Origin: Spirosoma validum
GTDB taxonomy: Bacteria; Bacteroidota; Bacteroidia; Cytophagales; Spirosomataceae
Assembly: GCF_014699035.1 (NCBI RefSeq)
Contig: NZ_JACXAA010000007.1
Span: 248,001-312,000, forward strand
DNA length: 64,000 nt
Reading direction: 5' to 3'
Part shown: piece by piece, positions 17,846 through 28,900 of the stretch
How positions within the stretch are numbered: the first letter of the stretch is position 1
Layout: every line of letters starts with the position of its first letter
Program-made: the position numbers and the translations under genes
Notes under the pieces: model-generated
The model's database searches: none
The model's input: the letters and a program-made list of their open reading frames with translations, nothing else
What the model was told of the DNA's origin: nothing

Positions 17846-20800
17846 TTAGAAGCTCAGGTTCAGGCCAAAATTGAGCAGCTTGGTCTGCGGGTATTGCAGC
17901 CCGTTCTCGTCCTGCACTTCGGGGTCGATGCCATATTTTCGGGTGTTGTCGATAGAGAACAGGTTATACGTATTGACAAACACACGGGCCTTCTGAATCT
18001 TCACTTTCTGGGTCAGCAGAACGGGCAGGGTATAGCCCAGTTCCATAGTCCGGTTACGGAGGTAGGTGATATTAACCAGCCACCAGGTCGAATTCTTGTT
18101 GATGTTGCTGTGTCCGGTGTCGTTATAACGTAGCGGAATCTGGGTACCGGGAATCCACGGACTATCCGGATTGAGCGGGTCAGCCCGGCGCCAGCGGTTA
18201 TCAAAGAGCAGATTCGGTACGTTGCCCGTGTTCTGATAGGCGTTTCGCTGTTCGTTGGTCCGGTTGATCGCCATCATCGTGCCCCCGGAAAAATCCATGG
18301 CAAAATCAAACCCTTTGTATTGCAGGGTGAAGTTCAGGCCACCCGACAGAATCGGCGTGTTGTTGATGCCGTAGCCGATGGGTCGTTCATCGCGGCTGTT
18401 GATGATTCCGTCGTTGTTCTGATCGCGGAAAATCAAATCGCCGGGTATCATGGTCCGGTTGCCCTGCCCGTCGTTATTGATCGCGTAGTTATTGATTTCA
18501 TCCTGCGACTGAAACTGCCCTACGGCTTCGTATCCCCAGAAAATATTGCTCCATCGATCCGTCCGCGAATCGCGGTATTCGAGCAATGAATTGCCGAACA
18601 GCGGATTGTAGGGCGTCAGGAACCGACTACGGGCATACGAAAGGTTCGCGCCGATGGTGAACCGAACTCCCCGAACGTTGCCGTTATACGTCAGCGAGCC
18701 TTCGCCCCCGACCACCGCATCACTCTCCAGGTTTTCCTGTGGTAACGCGTATCCCAATTCGCTGGGCACAAACACGTCGCTCTTCACGGCGGGCAACCCA
18801 TCACGCACCCGCCGGAAATAATCGAGCGTACCCGTGATTTTACTGTTTAGCAACGAGAAATCCAGTCCGATGTCAGTCACTTTGGCCGTCAGCCACGAAA
18901 TCCGGTCGAAGGCAATTCCCCGGTCGCGGGCCGCTACGGTTGTCGTGCCCGACATAATCCCGATTCCCGTGTTGTAGTTGTAACCGGGGTTATAAGCAAA
19001 GGGGTCGAGTTCGGAGTTGTTGGGCCGGACGTTATCATCGCCCAACTGCCCGTAGGACGCTCTCAGTTTAAGCTCACTCAGGAAGGCTCCGTTATTGGTC
19101 CAGGATTTGAAGAAAGGTTCTTCGGTAATGCGCCAGGCCAGCGAGACCGACGGGAAAGTACCCCAGCGTTTAGCTGGTGAGAATTTCCAGGAGGCATCAC
19201 GCCGGGCAGCCACTTCTACAAAGTATTTATCGGCATAGCCATAATTGATCCGACCAATGTAGCCAACCCGTGCCTGCGTAGAGTCGACATCGTTATACGC
19301 CACAATGTCGGCAAACTGCATGACGGGCAACGTATTGGTTTTGGGCACAGTACGGGCTTCTACGTTTCGGATACGCTTCTTCAGCCGCTCAGTCAGAGCA
19401 ATGGCGTTGATGGAGTGTTTCCCGAACGTATTGGTGTAGATAAACTGCAGCTGTCCTACGTTTTCATCAATTTTGTTCACCACCCGTTGCCGGTACGGAT
19501 TCTGGCTACCACCCGTTCGGTTATACTGCTGCGTCGTCGGATTGTAGGTGTACGTATCGTAGGTGTACTCAAATACTTCGCGCTGGGCATCGCGGAACAT
19601 GTATGAATACAAGCCCTTGATGCTTAACCCTTTGAGCGGAGTTTGATATTCAGCCGTAGCTTGAGGTGTAATTGAATTATACACTTCTTTTAGAAAACCT
19701 GACCGCGTGTAGTTCAGATAGCCCCAGTTCGATGCCGGATTGCTGATGGTGTTGATGTAGTCGGGATTATCATTGGCGTAGGGTCGTTCGGTCGGGCGAT
19801 TACGAAGGATGGCGAACTTGGGCGCTACGTAGTCGTCGCCACCGGGCACACCCGGATTTTCGCGGGTTTCCTGCCGTCCGGCAATGGTCAGCCCGACTTT
19901 AATCCGGTCCGTAACCCTGACGTCGATGTTGGACTGAATATTGGACCGGTTAAAGAAAAACTCGCGGCCCATCACCGAATTCTGATCCAGTCGCGTGGCG
20001 GAGATGTAGTAGTTAATCCGATCTGACCCACCGCTGGCACTCAGGTTGATGTTCGACTGGGGCGAGTTGGGCTGAATAATGAAGTTATACCAATCAAAAC
20101 TCTGGTACCCGTATTCTGTACCGGCTTTATACTTATCTAATTCAGCCTGGGTGATGGCCGTTGTGCCATTGCGGTTTACTTCTGCTTCGGCCTTACCCAG
20201 GTTCCAGTCGTAAGCGTTCACAACCGTCGGGAAGCGAGTCCAGTTTTGAAATCCATAGTACGCATCCAGGTTAATGGTGCTTTTCTGGCCAACGACCCCG
20301 CGTTTGGTTGTCACGATGATAACACCATTGGCCGCCCGTGAGCCATAGATAGACGCCGAAGCATCTTTCAGTACCGTAATGGTTTCAACGTCGTTGGGCG
20401 AGAGGTTATCGAACTGGGTTTTGTCTTTCGGTACGCCGTCGATAATAAACAGCGGATTACCACCCATATTGCGAATCTGAATGGTAGCAGCCGCACCAGG
20501 CCGGCCATCGGGTTGACGGAACTGCACGCCTGGAATCTTACCAGCCAGCGTTGCCGTTACGGTAGAGGCATGAACCCGCCCCACATCGCGGGACGTAACG
20601 GCGGAAATAGCGCCCGTGATCGACTCTTTCTTCTGGGTACCGTATCCCACCACAACCACCTCCTGCAAGCCTTTGGAGTCCGGGTCAATCGCTACATCAA
20701 TCGTGGATTGATTACCAACTGGTACTTCCTTCGACAAATAGCCAATGAAAGAGGCAACGAGCGTAGCATTCGTCGTGCCACTGGATAGAGGCAGGGTATA

Positions 20801-20992
20801 ATTTCCGTCCTTATCGGCCGTCGTACCTACAGACGTGCCTTTAAGCAAAACTGTAGCGCCGGGTAAAGGGTCCCCTTTGTCACCGGTCACTTTTCCTTTG
20901 ATGGTCCGCTGCTGTGCCAGAACAACAGGTCCAGTCAGAACCAGCAGCAGTAACCATGTACATAGGTGTTGGTAGAGGTTTTTCCTATTCAT
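17846..20992 (-). CDS. SusC/RagA-family TonB-linked outer-membrane receptor
   Basis: A 1048-residue outer-membrane transporter with a signal peptide (cleavage near VVLAQQRT). Residues about 28-115 are the carboxypeptidase-regulatory-like domain (VASFIGYLSKEVPVG). DPDSKGLQEVVVVGYGTQKK precedes the plug (about 120-235, containing GGNPLFIIDGVPKD and ASIYGSRAANGVIIVTTK). The rest is a 22-strand barrel, ending in the C-terminal aromatic residue LNLSF. With SusD and DUF3823 it forms the first three genes of an operon. It is divergent from the hybrid regulator at 21465, the arrangement expected for ligand-induced control. Substrate unknown. Confidence 0.96.
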   Translation of the reverse strand: MNRKNLYQHLCTWLLLLVLTGPVVLAQQRTIKGKVTGDKGDPLPGATVLLKGTSVGTTADKDGNYTLPLSSGTTNATLVASFIGYLSKEVPVGNQSTIDVAIDPDSKGLQEVVVVGYGTQKKESITGAISAVTSRDVGRVHASTVTATLAGKIPGVQFRQPDGRPGAAATIQIRNMGGNPLFIIDGVPKDKTQFDNLSPNDVETITVLKDASASIYGSRAANGVIIVTTKRGVVGQKSTINLDAYYGFQNWTRFPTVVNAYDWNLGKAEAEVNRNGTTAITQAELDKYKAGTEYGYQSFDWYNFIIQPNSPQSNINLSASGGSDRINYYISATRLDQNSVMGREFFFNRSNIQSNIDVRVTDRIKVGLTIAGRQETRENPGVPGGDDYVAPKFAILRNRPTERPYANDNPDYINTISNPASNWGYLNYTRSGFLKEVYNSITPQATAEYQTPLKGLSIKGLYSYMFRDAQREVFEYTYDTYTYNPTTQQYNRTGGSQNPYRQRVVNKIDENVGQLQFIYTNTFGKHSINAIALTERLKKRIRNVEARTVPKTNTLPVMQFADIVAYNDVDSTQARVGYIGRINYGYADKYFVEVAARRDASWKFSPAKRWGTFPSVSLAWRITEEPFFKSWTNNGAFLSELKLRASYGQLGDDNVRPNNSELDPFAYNPGYNYNTGIGIMSGTTTVAARDRGIAFDRISWLTAKVTDIGLDFSLLNSKITGTLDYFRRVRDGLPAVKSDVFVPSELGYALPQENLESDAVVGGEGSLTYNGNVRGVRFTIGANLSYARSRFLTPYNPLFGNSLLEYRDSRTDRWSNIFWGYEAVGQFQSQDEINNYAINNDGQGNRTMIPGDLIFRDQNNDGIINSRDERPIGYGINNTPILSGGLNFTLQYKGFDFAMDFSGGTMMAINRTNEQRNAYQNTGNVPNLLFDNRWRRADPLNPDSPWIPGTQIPLRYNDTGHSNINKNSTWWLVNITYLRNRTMELGYTLPVLLTQKVKIQKARVFVNTYNLFSIDNTRKYGIDPEVQDENGLQYPQTKLLNFGLNLSF

Positions 20993-21464
20993 AAACGTAT
21001 TAAGGGTTGGGATTTAAGGTTTAGGCAAAGACTGGCTGTAAAAAGACTCGGTTAGGTTACTCGCTACGTCAGCTCATGACGTATTCAATCAGGCTGGATG
21101 CCATACGCAGATTCCCGACCACCCTGTCAATTGCAGGAAGAGCATCTACATAGATGGGATTTCGCCGAGGCTGTTGGCGGTAACGGATTGAGGAAACTAT
21201 TGGCTCCGGAGCAAGCAGGCCGGAGCATAGAACATAGAGATCATAGTTAGCATTTGAGTACAATTACGGTGGTACAATTCAAAGTATTGATTTTGCAATT
21301 TTAAGAAATGACCAATCCACAAATCATTACTTTTGTGTAAAAGAGCAGGATATATGTACAATTTTTGGCTGACATAGTCCTATATTGGCATTTTGTGCGG
21401 GCAGCAAAACATAAATCCTGCTGACTGATAACAAGCAACCTTTCTCTTCTGGAAATACTCACCG
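20993..21464. other. Divergent control region between SusC and the hybrid regulator
   Basis: 472 bases between divergent starts. The SusC-proximal part (21060-21230) is GC-richer and has no recognisable gene. The regulator-proximal part is AT-rich and includes TACTTTTG at 21328-21335, which matches the Bacteroidota -7 consensus TAnnTTTG but has no TTG at a suitable upstream distance. Binding sites for the regulator are expected here but I could not define a direct repeat. Confidence 0.4.
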
Positions 21465-24400
21465 ATGAAACCTATTCTACTGACTATCACAACCTTACTT
21501 CTCCTTTTCACTAAATCTTCCGCTCAACAATTTCATTTTAATACCCTTACGTCCGAAGAAGGATTATCACACAATAGTGTCTTTAGCATTGCACAGGACT
21601 ACAAAGGGTTTATGTGGTTCGGAACCCGGGATGGTGTCAGCCGTTATGACAGCCAGCGGATCAAGAATTATTACGTCAATGCTTATAGTCCAAATGTTGA
21701 AGCGAATCGGGTTAATTGTGTTTATGCTGTTGGAAAGAACCTGTGGGTCGGCACCGAGATAGGGTTATTCCGATACGTATTTGAAAAAGATTCGTTTGAA
21801 CAGGTGCGGCTAAATCAAGGGGCCACTTACGTATGGAATATCAAACAGGTATCAAACGGCGAACTATGGATAAGTACGCAGGATGGCCTCTACATTCTCG
21901 GGCAGCAGGGACAGATACGGCATATTCTACCTAAGCAGAACATACGATCTGTCTGCGAGTTTCGAAAAGGAACCTATCTGATCCTTCAGGATAGTAACCC
22001 ACGCATCATTAACTCCCATGGCGAGACCGTCGTAACCCCTACCCTTACGGTTGTTAGCCAGGAAAAATTAGCCTCCTTCCGGAATTACATTTTCTACAAA
22101 GATCGGCAGGGCGCTGTCTGGTTAGGGACCAACGGAGGCCTACTCCAACTGGATGAAAAAACGATGGTGTTTCGGCCGGTAGACTGGCTTAATCGGCTCG
22201 TTAAGACGAACATTCGGGTAGTCCGAACCATTACCGAAGATGGCGCAGGTAACATGTGGATCGGCAGCGAAGCTGGAGCCGTCGTGATCGATAAACAACG
22301 TCGAACCGCTCAGTGGTACGATAAATTGTTTGCTGCTTCGCCCTATAGTCTAACTGATCGGGCCGTTTATTCGAGCTACGTTAGTCGAGACGGAACCGTC
22401 TGGCTCGGTACCTATTTTGGCGGTATCAACTACGCCAGACCCGTTGGCATTTCTTTTAACCACCTTTTCCCCGATCCGAACGGGAAAGGTCTTTCGGGAA
22501 AAGCCATTAGCCAGCTCGTTGAAGATGAGAAGCAGCGACTCTGGATTGCCACCGAAGATAACGGCATTACGGTTCTTGATCAGACAACAGGAAACTATAC
22601 GTATCACAACCGAAGCAACGGACTCAGTGACAACAACATACACACCGTTTATGTAGACAAGTCGGGCGTTGCCTGGATTGGTACATTTTTGGGCGGGTTA
22701 AATCGAATCGATCCCGTAACAGGCCATAAACGGATTTATACCCACAACCCCGCCGATTCGACTTCTCTTTCGAACAACTTTGTTTGTACCGTCTACCGGG
22801 ACCGGGGAAAGCGCCTATGGGTGGGAACCATACACGGGCTGAACATTATGGATGAGCAGACGGGTAGGTTTCGGCTGGTCAGACCGGACGTACTGGGCCG
22901 TACGTTCATTTACTCGCTACTGGAAGATCATACCGGTCAAATCTGGATCGCCACCCGGTATGCCGGGATCTATCGCTATGACCCCAGTTCAGATAGGTTA
23001 AGTCACTATCATGTCGGCAACACAAGGTCGTTACGTAACAACCAGATTATCAGCATGTATGAAGACTCCAACCATAACATGTGGTTCGGCAGTATCAACG
23101 GGGGCGGGCACTGGAATAACAGGCTGAAAAAATTCATCCCAAATCCAGTCGACAGGCATTTGCCAAGCCAGACGATATATGGCATTTTGGAGGACAGCAA
23201 TGGCCTCATCTGGTTTTCGACTAATCGAGGGCTTCTTTCGTTCGATCCTGGAGCGAAAACGTATCGAATTTTTGACAAGAGCAACGGCCTGCAGGCAACC
23301 CAGTTCAATTACAGTTCGTACCTCAAGAACCGAAGTGGCATACTGTATTTTGGCAGTGTAGATGGACTGTGCTATTTCGATCCGGCACTGATTACGAAAC
23401 GAGCTTCTGACCCACCCGTTTATTTTACGGATCTGAAATTGTTCAACAAATCGGTGAAAGTTGGTGACGAGCAGATGCTAACCAGGCACCTTGATGGGCT
23501 TGACGAGTTGATATTTCATTATGATCAGAACGTAATCACCCTGGATTTTGTCGCGATTAATTATTTCTCGAAGCGCACCAACTATTATCAGTATTATCTG
23601 GAAGGTTTTGAAAAGAACTGGGGTCCCAAAACGACCAAAAATTCGCAGACCTACACGAACCTCTCTCCTGGAACATACACCTTCCATGTCCGGTCATTTT
23701 TGTCGAACGGCGAGTTATCGCCCTCCGAACGCACAATCCAACTGCGCATTAAACCTCCCTTCTGGCAAACGACGTACGCTTACCTGCTTTATCTGTTGCT
23801 GGGTGTTGGTGCTCTCCTGGCCTATCGGCGGTTTATTACGTTCCTGAACAATCAGAAAATGGCGGTACAGATGGCTCGGGTCGAACGGGAAAAAAGCACG
23901 GAGCTAAATCAGCAAAAACTGAATTTTTTCACATTTCTATCGAACGAATTTAAAACGCCGATTACCCTGATTATGGCGGAAATCGACGAGTTGATTCAGT
24001 CTAACCAAGCCTGGCGATCGGATTCAGCAACCAATTATAGCGTCATTAAGAATAACGCGAAGCGATTGAAGGCCATTATCGATCAGATTACGGAACTCAG
24101 AAAAGCAGAACATGAATCACCCAAGGTAAACCTGACCGATCTGGATGTTGTCGCTTTCGTCAAAGAAACGGTTCAGGGGTTTAATTCGCTGCTCCAGTCC
24201 AGACATATCCGAAAACGAATCACCTTTTCACCCTCGTACCTGATGGCCTCATTTGATGCGGGAAAACTGGAGATGATTATCGGAAATGTCATCTTTTTCC
24301 TGACCAATGAATTTGCCGAAGGTGACGAGCTGGCGATTGATGTACACGTAGTGAACCATTCGAATCAACTTGATTCTCAGCTCAGTATTGATTTTTCGTT

Positions 24401-25469
24401 GGATGGTCAACAGGAGTTGTTCAACAGCATCAAAACCAGCTACCAGCTTGCCGTAGAAAACGAGGAGCTTTTTCAGCAAAACAGCTCAGCCAACATTGGT
24501 ATATTACTGACATTCAGCCTACTGAAATTATTATTAGGGTCAGTGGCTTTTTCTGAGGAAGCTGATAAGTATACCCTCCGCGTCCGACTCCCTATCCGAA
24601 AAAGCCCAGTTAGCAAAACCGCCGTTGGGTTAAAGCAGCCTAATTTATTACGTTCCCAAATTGTGGGCGTACTAGACGACCTACCGTTTGAACGTGAGTT
24701 TGCGGACGAGACTCTGTCAACCGATAAGCCAACGATCCTGGTTGTTGACCGTAGCAAAGATCTGGCTCAGTTTCTCAAGCGACATTATCAGGAAAGCTAT
24801 CGAATCATCATTTCGTATACCTTCAGCGAAGGACTGAAACGAGCAGAAACCGTCCTTCCCGAACTCATTCTGTGCGATAGTGACATCCGCGATAAAGAGC
24901 AACGGAACTTGTGCGTAGCCCTGAAAAAGAACCCATTAACGCAGGCGATACCGGTCATTTTGCTGTTGAACGATGAAGATGAGAAAACAATCATCGATGG
25001 TCTGAATAAAGGAGCGAATGGATACATTGGCAAGCCGTTTAATCTTAGAGAGTTAGATCTGTTAATTGGCAACCAGTTGACGTCGGTGGCTCTCCTGAAA
25101 ACCAAATTAGCGGGTAGCTTAACTGACTCTCATCTCACTACGTTGCCCCGGCGCAATAAGGAGCAGGAGTTCATCCTTCGGTTCGCTTCGTTAGTGAAAC
25201 AAGAGTATAAAAATAAAGATGTAACGGCTGACACGTTGTCGCAATTGATGAACTGTAGCCGCTCGCAACTGCACACAAAACTCAAAAGTCTTACCGGTTT
25301 AAGTACAAAAGAGTACCTGAACGAGTATCGGCTCACGATCGCCCGTCAATTGCTTGAGGGAGGCATGAGCGTATCTGAGGTAGCTTTTGAAGTCGGCTTC
25401 GGCGATCCAAATTACTTCGGGAGAGCCTTTAAAAAGAAGTATGGCCTTACTCCCAGTAAGTCAAATTAG
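21465..25469 (+). CDS. Hybrid two-component regulator (HTCS) with degenerate kinase H-box
   Basis: A 1334-residue one-protein sensor-regulator. Signal peptide 1-20; two-component propeller repeats (WFGTRDGVSRYD, WIGSEAGAVVID, WIGTFLGGLNRID) to about residue 700; a Y_Y_Y domain (about 700-765); one membrane segment (about 767-789); a HisKA-like helix pair; an ATPase-like region; a receiver (about 1090-1205, ILVVD, LILCDSDI, GKPF); and an AraC HTH (about 1230-1334, ending VSEVAFEVGFGDPNYFGRAFKKKYGLTPS). The H-box reads FLSNEFKTP with Asn827 where the phospho-accepting His should be, and the ATP-binding glycine boxes are hard to find. The receiver keeps its Asp and Lys. It is divergent from SusC and probably controls that locus. 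Confidence 0.93.
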   Translation: MKPILLTITTLLLLFTKSSAQQFHFNTLTSEEGLSHNSVFSIAQDYKGFMWFGTRDGVSRYDSQRIKNYYVNAYSPNVEANRVNCVYAVGKNLWVGTEIGLFRYVFEKDSFEQVRLNQGATYVWNIKQVSNGELWISTQDGLYILGQQGQIRHILPKQNIRSVCEFRKGTYLILQDSNPRIINSHGETVVTPTLTVVSQEKLASFRNYIFYKDRQGAVWLGTNGGLLQLDEKTMVFRPVDWLNRLVKTNIRVVRTITEDGAGNMWIGSEAGAVVIDKQRRTAQWYDKLFAASPYSLTDRAVYSSYVSRDGTVWLGTYFGGINYARPVGISFNHLFPDPNGKGLSGKAISQLVEDEKQRLWIATEDNGITVLDQTTGNYTYHNRSNGLSDNNIHTVYVDKSGVAWIGTFLGGLNRIDPVTGHKRIYTHNPADSTSLSNNFVCTVYRDRGKRLWVGTIHGLNIMDEQTGRFRLVRPDVLGRTFIYSLLEDHTGQIWIATRYAGIYRYDPSSDRLSHYHVGNTRSLRNNQIISMYEDSNHNMWFGSINGGGHWNNRLKKFIPNPVDRHLPSQTIYGILEDSNGLIWFSTNRGLLSFDPGAKTYRIFDKSNGLQATQFNYSSYLKNRSGILYFGSVDGLCYFDPALITKRASDPPVYFTDLKLFNKSVKVGDEQMLTRHLDGLDELIFHYDQNVITLDFVAINYFSKRTNYYQYYLEGFEKNWGPKTTKNSQTYTNLSPGTYTFHVRSFLSNGELSPSERTIQLRIKPPFWQTTYAYLLYLLLGVGALLAYRRFITFLNNQKMAVQMARVEREKSTELNQQKLNFFTFLSNEFKTPITLIMAEIDELIQSNQAWRSDSATNYSVIKNNAKRLKAIIDQITELRKAEHESPKVNLTDLDVVAFVKETVQGFNSLLQSRHIRKRITFSPSYLMASFDAGKLEMIIGNVIFFLTNEFAEGDELAIDVHVVNHSNQLDSQLSIDFSLDGQQELFNSIKTSYQLAVENEELFQQNSSANIGILLTFSLLKLLLGSVAFSEEADKYTLRVRLPIRKSPVSKTAVGLKQPNLLRSQIVGVLDDLPFEREFADETLSTDKPTILVVDRSKDLAQFLKRHYQESYRIIISYTFSEGLKRAETVLPELILCDSDIRDKEQRNLCVALKKNPLTQAIPVILLLNDEDEKTIIDGLNKGANGYIGKPFNLRELDLLIGNQLTSVALLKTKLAGSLTDSHLTTLPRRNKEQEFILRFASLVKQEYKNKDVTADTLSQLMNCSRSQLHTKLKSLTGLSTKEYLNEYRLTIARQLLEGGMSVSEVAFEVGFGDPNYFGRAFKKKYGLTPSKSN

Positions 25470-25957
25470 AAGATTTAGCCTATAAGCAACTGGAGCATAA
25501 TTAGGGAGCCAGGAAAATTCAGAAAGAAAGGAATTGGCTTTCCGGCTGACGTTACTTTTCAACGTAGTAAAGCCATGAGTGTCAGTAAATAGTAGTAGCC
25601 TGAATCACCCAAAAACCTCTCGATTGTGTTATTTTCGGATGATTTATAGTACTATTAAAGCTAAAATGATTCTATATTTCCGGTAATCTATTCACTTTTC
25701 AAGAAGAATTATAATCAAATTCACAATTAGAACCATTTAGTATTAAATTCCGGCAAAAGGTGTTTTTGCCGAATTTTTTTGGTAGTATATTGCGTGACTT
25801 TGTCACAAACGCCCTTCAGCCCGACTACCATCTCCGGATTAAATTTTACGCCGGGCTACTTGATTAATTTAGATTTTCTTAATAATCGGCCCTGTTTTTT
25901 GCGATTCTCACAAAGAGAAGCCTTGAACCAGAAGCCCCATCCAACACTGTTACGACC
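25470..25957. other. Intergenic leader region upstream of gltB
   Basis: 488 bases, AT-rich, with no gene I can support. A terminator-like hairpin is at 25751-25780 (annotated separately). The gltB promoter should lie here; TGACTTTG at 25793-25800 is one base off the TAnnTTTG consensus and is not convincing. Confidence 0.5.
25751..25780 (+). terminator. Terminator-like hairpin with T-tract
   Basis: CGGCAAAA (25751-25758) pairs with TTTTGCCG (25764-25771) around a 5-base loop and is followed by AATTTTTTT. It faces the plus strand. It lies 280 bases after the regulator stop and about 180 before gltB, so it could be a late terminator or a leader attenuator. No leader peptide is apparent. Confidence 0.55.
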
Positions 25958-28900
25958 ATGTCTGATCAGGTTGACCAACTAGCGGGTCTTTACCGCCCCG
26001 AGTTTGAACACGATAACTGCGGTATCGGCTTTGTAGCCCATATCAAAGGACGCAAGTCTCACAAAATTGTATCGGATGCTCTCCAGATGCTTCGGCGGAT
26101 GGAACACAGGGGCGCTGTTGGGTCTGAGCCTAACTCCGGCGATGGAGCGGGCTTGCTCATCCAGATTCCTCACGAGTTTTTCGTTGATGAAACCCGTAAG
26201 CTGGGCGTTCATCTACCTCCTGCGCTCGAATATGGCGTAGGTATGGTGTATTTCCCGAAAGACGTATGGCTCCGTGAAGAATGTCGCGCGGTATTGAACC
26301 GCAAGATGAAGCGACTCGGGTTAGAATTATTGTGCTATCGGGTAGTGCCGGTCAATAACAGTGATCTGGGTAATGGCTCACGCTCAGCAGAGCCACAAAT
26401 GGAGCAGGTGTTTATCAAACGCCCCGCCGACATCACTAATGCTGACGATTTTGAGCGTAAATTATACATTCTCCGGAATTACAGTACTCGTATTATTAAT
26501 GAAACCATTGCGGGTGTTGACCATTTCTACTTTTCGTCACTCTCCTGCCGTACTATTACGTATAAAGGCCAGCTGACAACCCTCCAACTGGAACCGTATT
26601 TTCCGGATCTCCAGAACGACGAGGTTGTTTCTGCCATTGGGGTTGTGCACTCTCGTTTTTCAACGAACACGTTCCCATCCTGGAAACTGGCCCAACCGTT
26701 CCGTTATATTGCCCACAACGGCGAAATCAATACGGTACGCGGAAACGTCAACTGGATGAAAGCCGCTGAAGGTCTGCTCAAGTCGTCTAAGTTCACGCAA
26801 GAGGAGATGGACATGCTGTTACCCATCTGCGACCCGAAACAATCCGACTCGGCCAATCTCGATAATGCCATCGAGCTGCTGGTTATGAGTGGCCGGTCGC
26901 TACCGCACGTGATGATGATGCTCGTTCCGGAAGCCTGGGATGGCAACGAGCACATGGACCCGGTTCGGAAGGCGTTCTATGAATTCCATGCTGCGCTGAT
27001 CGAGCCCTGGGATGGCCCTGCGTCAATTTCGTTTACGGATGGACGTATCGTTGGCGCTACGCTCGACCGGAATGGCTTGCGTCCGTCACGCTTCTGGGTT
27101 ACCAATGATGATGTTGTGATTATGGCGTCGGAAGTGGGGGTGCTGGACATCGATCCCGCTATCGTTGTGTCAAAAGGTCGCTTGCAACCCGGCAAAATGT
27201 TCCTGGTTGATATGGAACAGGGACGTATTGTTTCGGACGAGGAAATCAAAGCCGAAATCTGCGCACGTCGTCCTTACCAGGAATGGCTCGACACCAATAA
27301 GATTAAGATTCAGGATCTGGAAGCCCCGATTCGGTCGTACAATCCGTATGATCCGGCTAAGTTGCTACGCATGCAGCAGGCCTTTGGCTTTACGTCGGAA
27401 GATCTACGAATGATTCTGGCCCCGATGGTCGAAACGGGTAAGGAAGCGCTTGGTTCTATGGGCACCGACGTGCCCCTGGCGATCTTGTCGGAGCAGAGCC
27501 AGCACATGAGCCATTACTTCAAGCAGTTGTTCGCGCAGGTAACCAATCCGCCGATTGACTCGATTCGGGAGCGGGCCATCATGTCACTGATCTCGTTTGT
27601 TGGCGCTACGTATAACTTGTTGAGTGAGTCGCCCGAACACTGCCGCCAGGTTGAACTGGAGCAGCCCGTACTGACCACAAAAGAATTTGACAAACTGCGG
27701 TTTATCGATAAGCCTAAGTTCCAGGCCAAAACCATCAACTGCCTGTTCACAGCTGACGGAGATGGCAAATCGCTCGAACGTGCTCTTGACCGTATCTGCC
27801 GCTATGCCGAAGATGCCATTCAGGACGGATACTCGATTCTGGTGCTCTCTGACCGGGCTATTGATTCGAGTCATGCGCCAATTCCATCGCTGCTGGCTAC
27901 GTCGGCTATTCACCATTACCTGATTCGTCAGGGCTTGCGGGGTAAAGTTGGTATTGTGGTCGAAGCGGGCGATGTCTGGGAAACTCACCACGTAGCAACA
28001 CTGATTGGCTACGGTGCGTCGGGTGTGAATCCCTATATGGCTTTCGAGACGATTGCCAGCATGAAAGATAAGGGGTTGCTAACCGTTGATTACGACCTCG
28101 ACAAACTCTTCAAGAATTACGTTAAGGCGGTCAATGGAGAGTTGCTCAAAATCTTCTCGAAGATGGGCATCTCTACCCTGCAATCGTATCAGGGTGCCAT
28201 GATTTTTGAGTGCCTGGGCCTGAATCAGGACGTAGTAAGCCGCTACTTTACAGGAACTGTTTCGCGCATCGGCGGTATGGGTCTCGATGAGATTGCCCGC
28301 GAGATTCTGGTTCGGCACTGTGTCGCGTTCCCGGATATGCCGGTATCAATTCCGCGTCTGGAAGTCGGTGGTATTTATCAGTGGAAGCAACGGGGTGAAA
28401 AACATATTTTCAATCCCGATACCATTCACCTGCTTCAACAGTCGACCAAGAAGAACGATTACTCAATCTTCAAGAAGTATTCGAAACTCATTGACGACCA
28501 GACGCAGAACGCCATTACGTTACGTGGTTTACTGAAATTCAGGAAAGGTACGCCTGTTCCTATTGATGAGGTTGAACCCATCGAAAGCATCTTCAAACGC
28601 TTTGCGACGGGAGCCATGTCGTTCGGCTCGATTTCGTGGGAAGCTCACACGACGCTGGCAATTGCCATGAACCGCATCGGCGGAAAAAGCAACTCCGGCG
28701 AAGGGGGTGAAGACGAACTGCGTTACAAGCCGCTCGAAAATGGCGATAGTATGAATTCCGGCATCAAACAGGTAGCTTCGGGACGTTTCGGCGTAACGAG
28801 TTATTACCTGACGAATGCGCGTGAACTGCAAATCAAGATGGCGCAGGGTGCTAAACCCGGTGAAGGGGGTCAGTTACCCGGTTTCAAAGTCGATGACTGG

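Noticed and set aside
21069..21263. Minus-strand 64-codon frame between SusC and the hybrid regulator
   Set aside because: No recognisable content, no start context, and it lies where regulatory DNA is expected.
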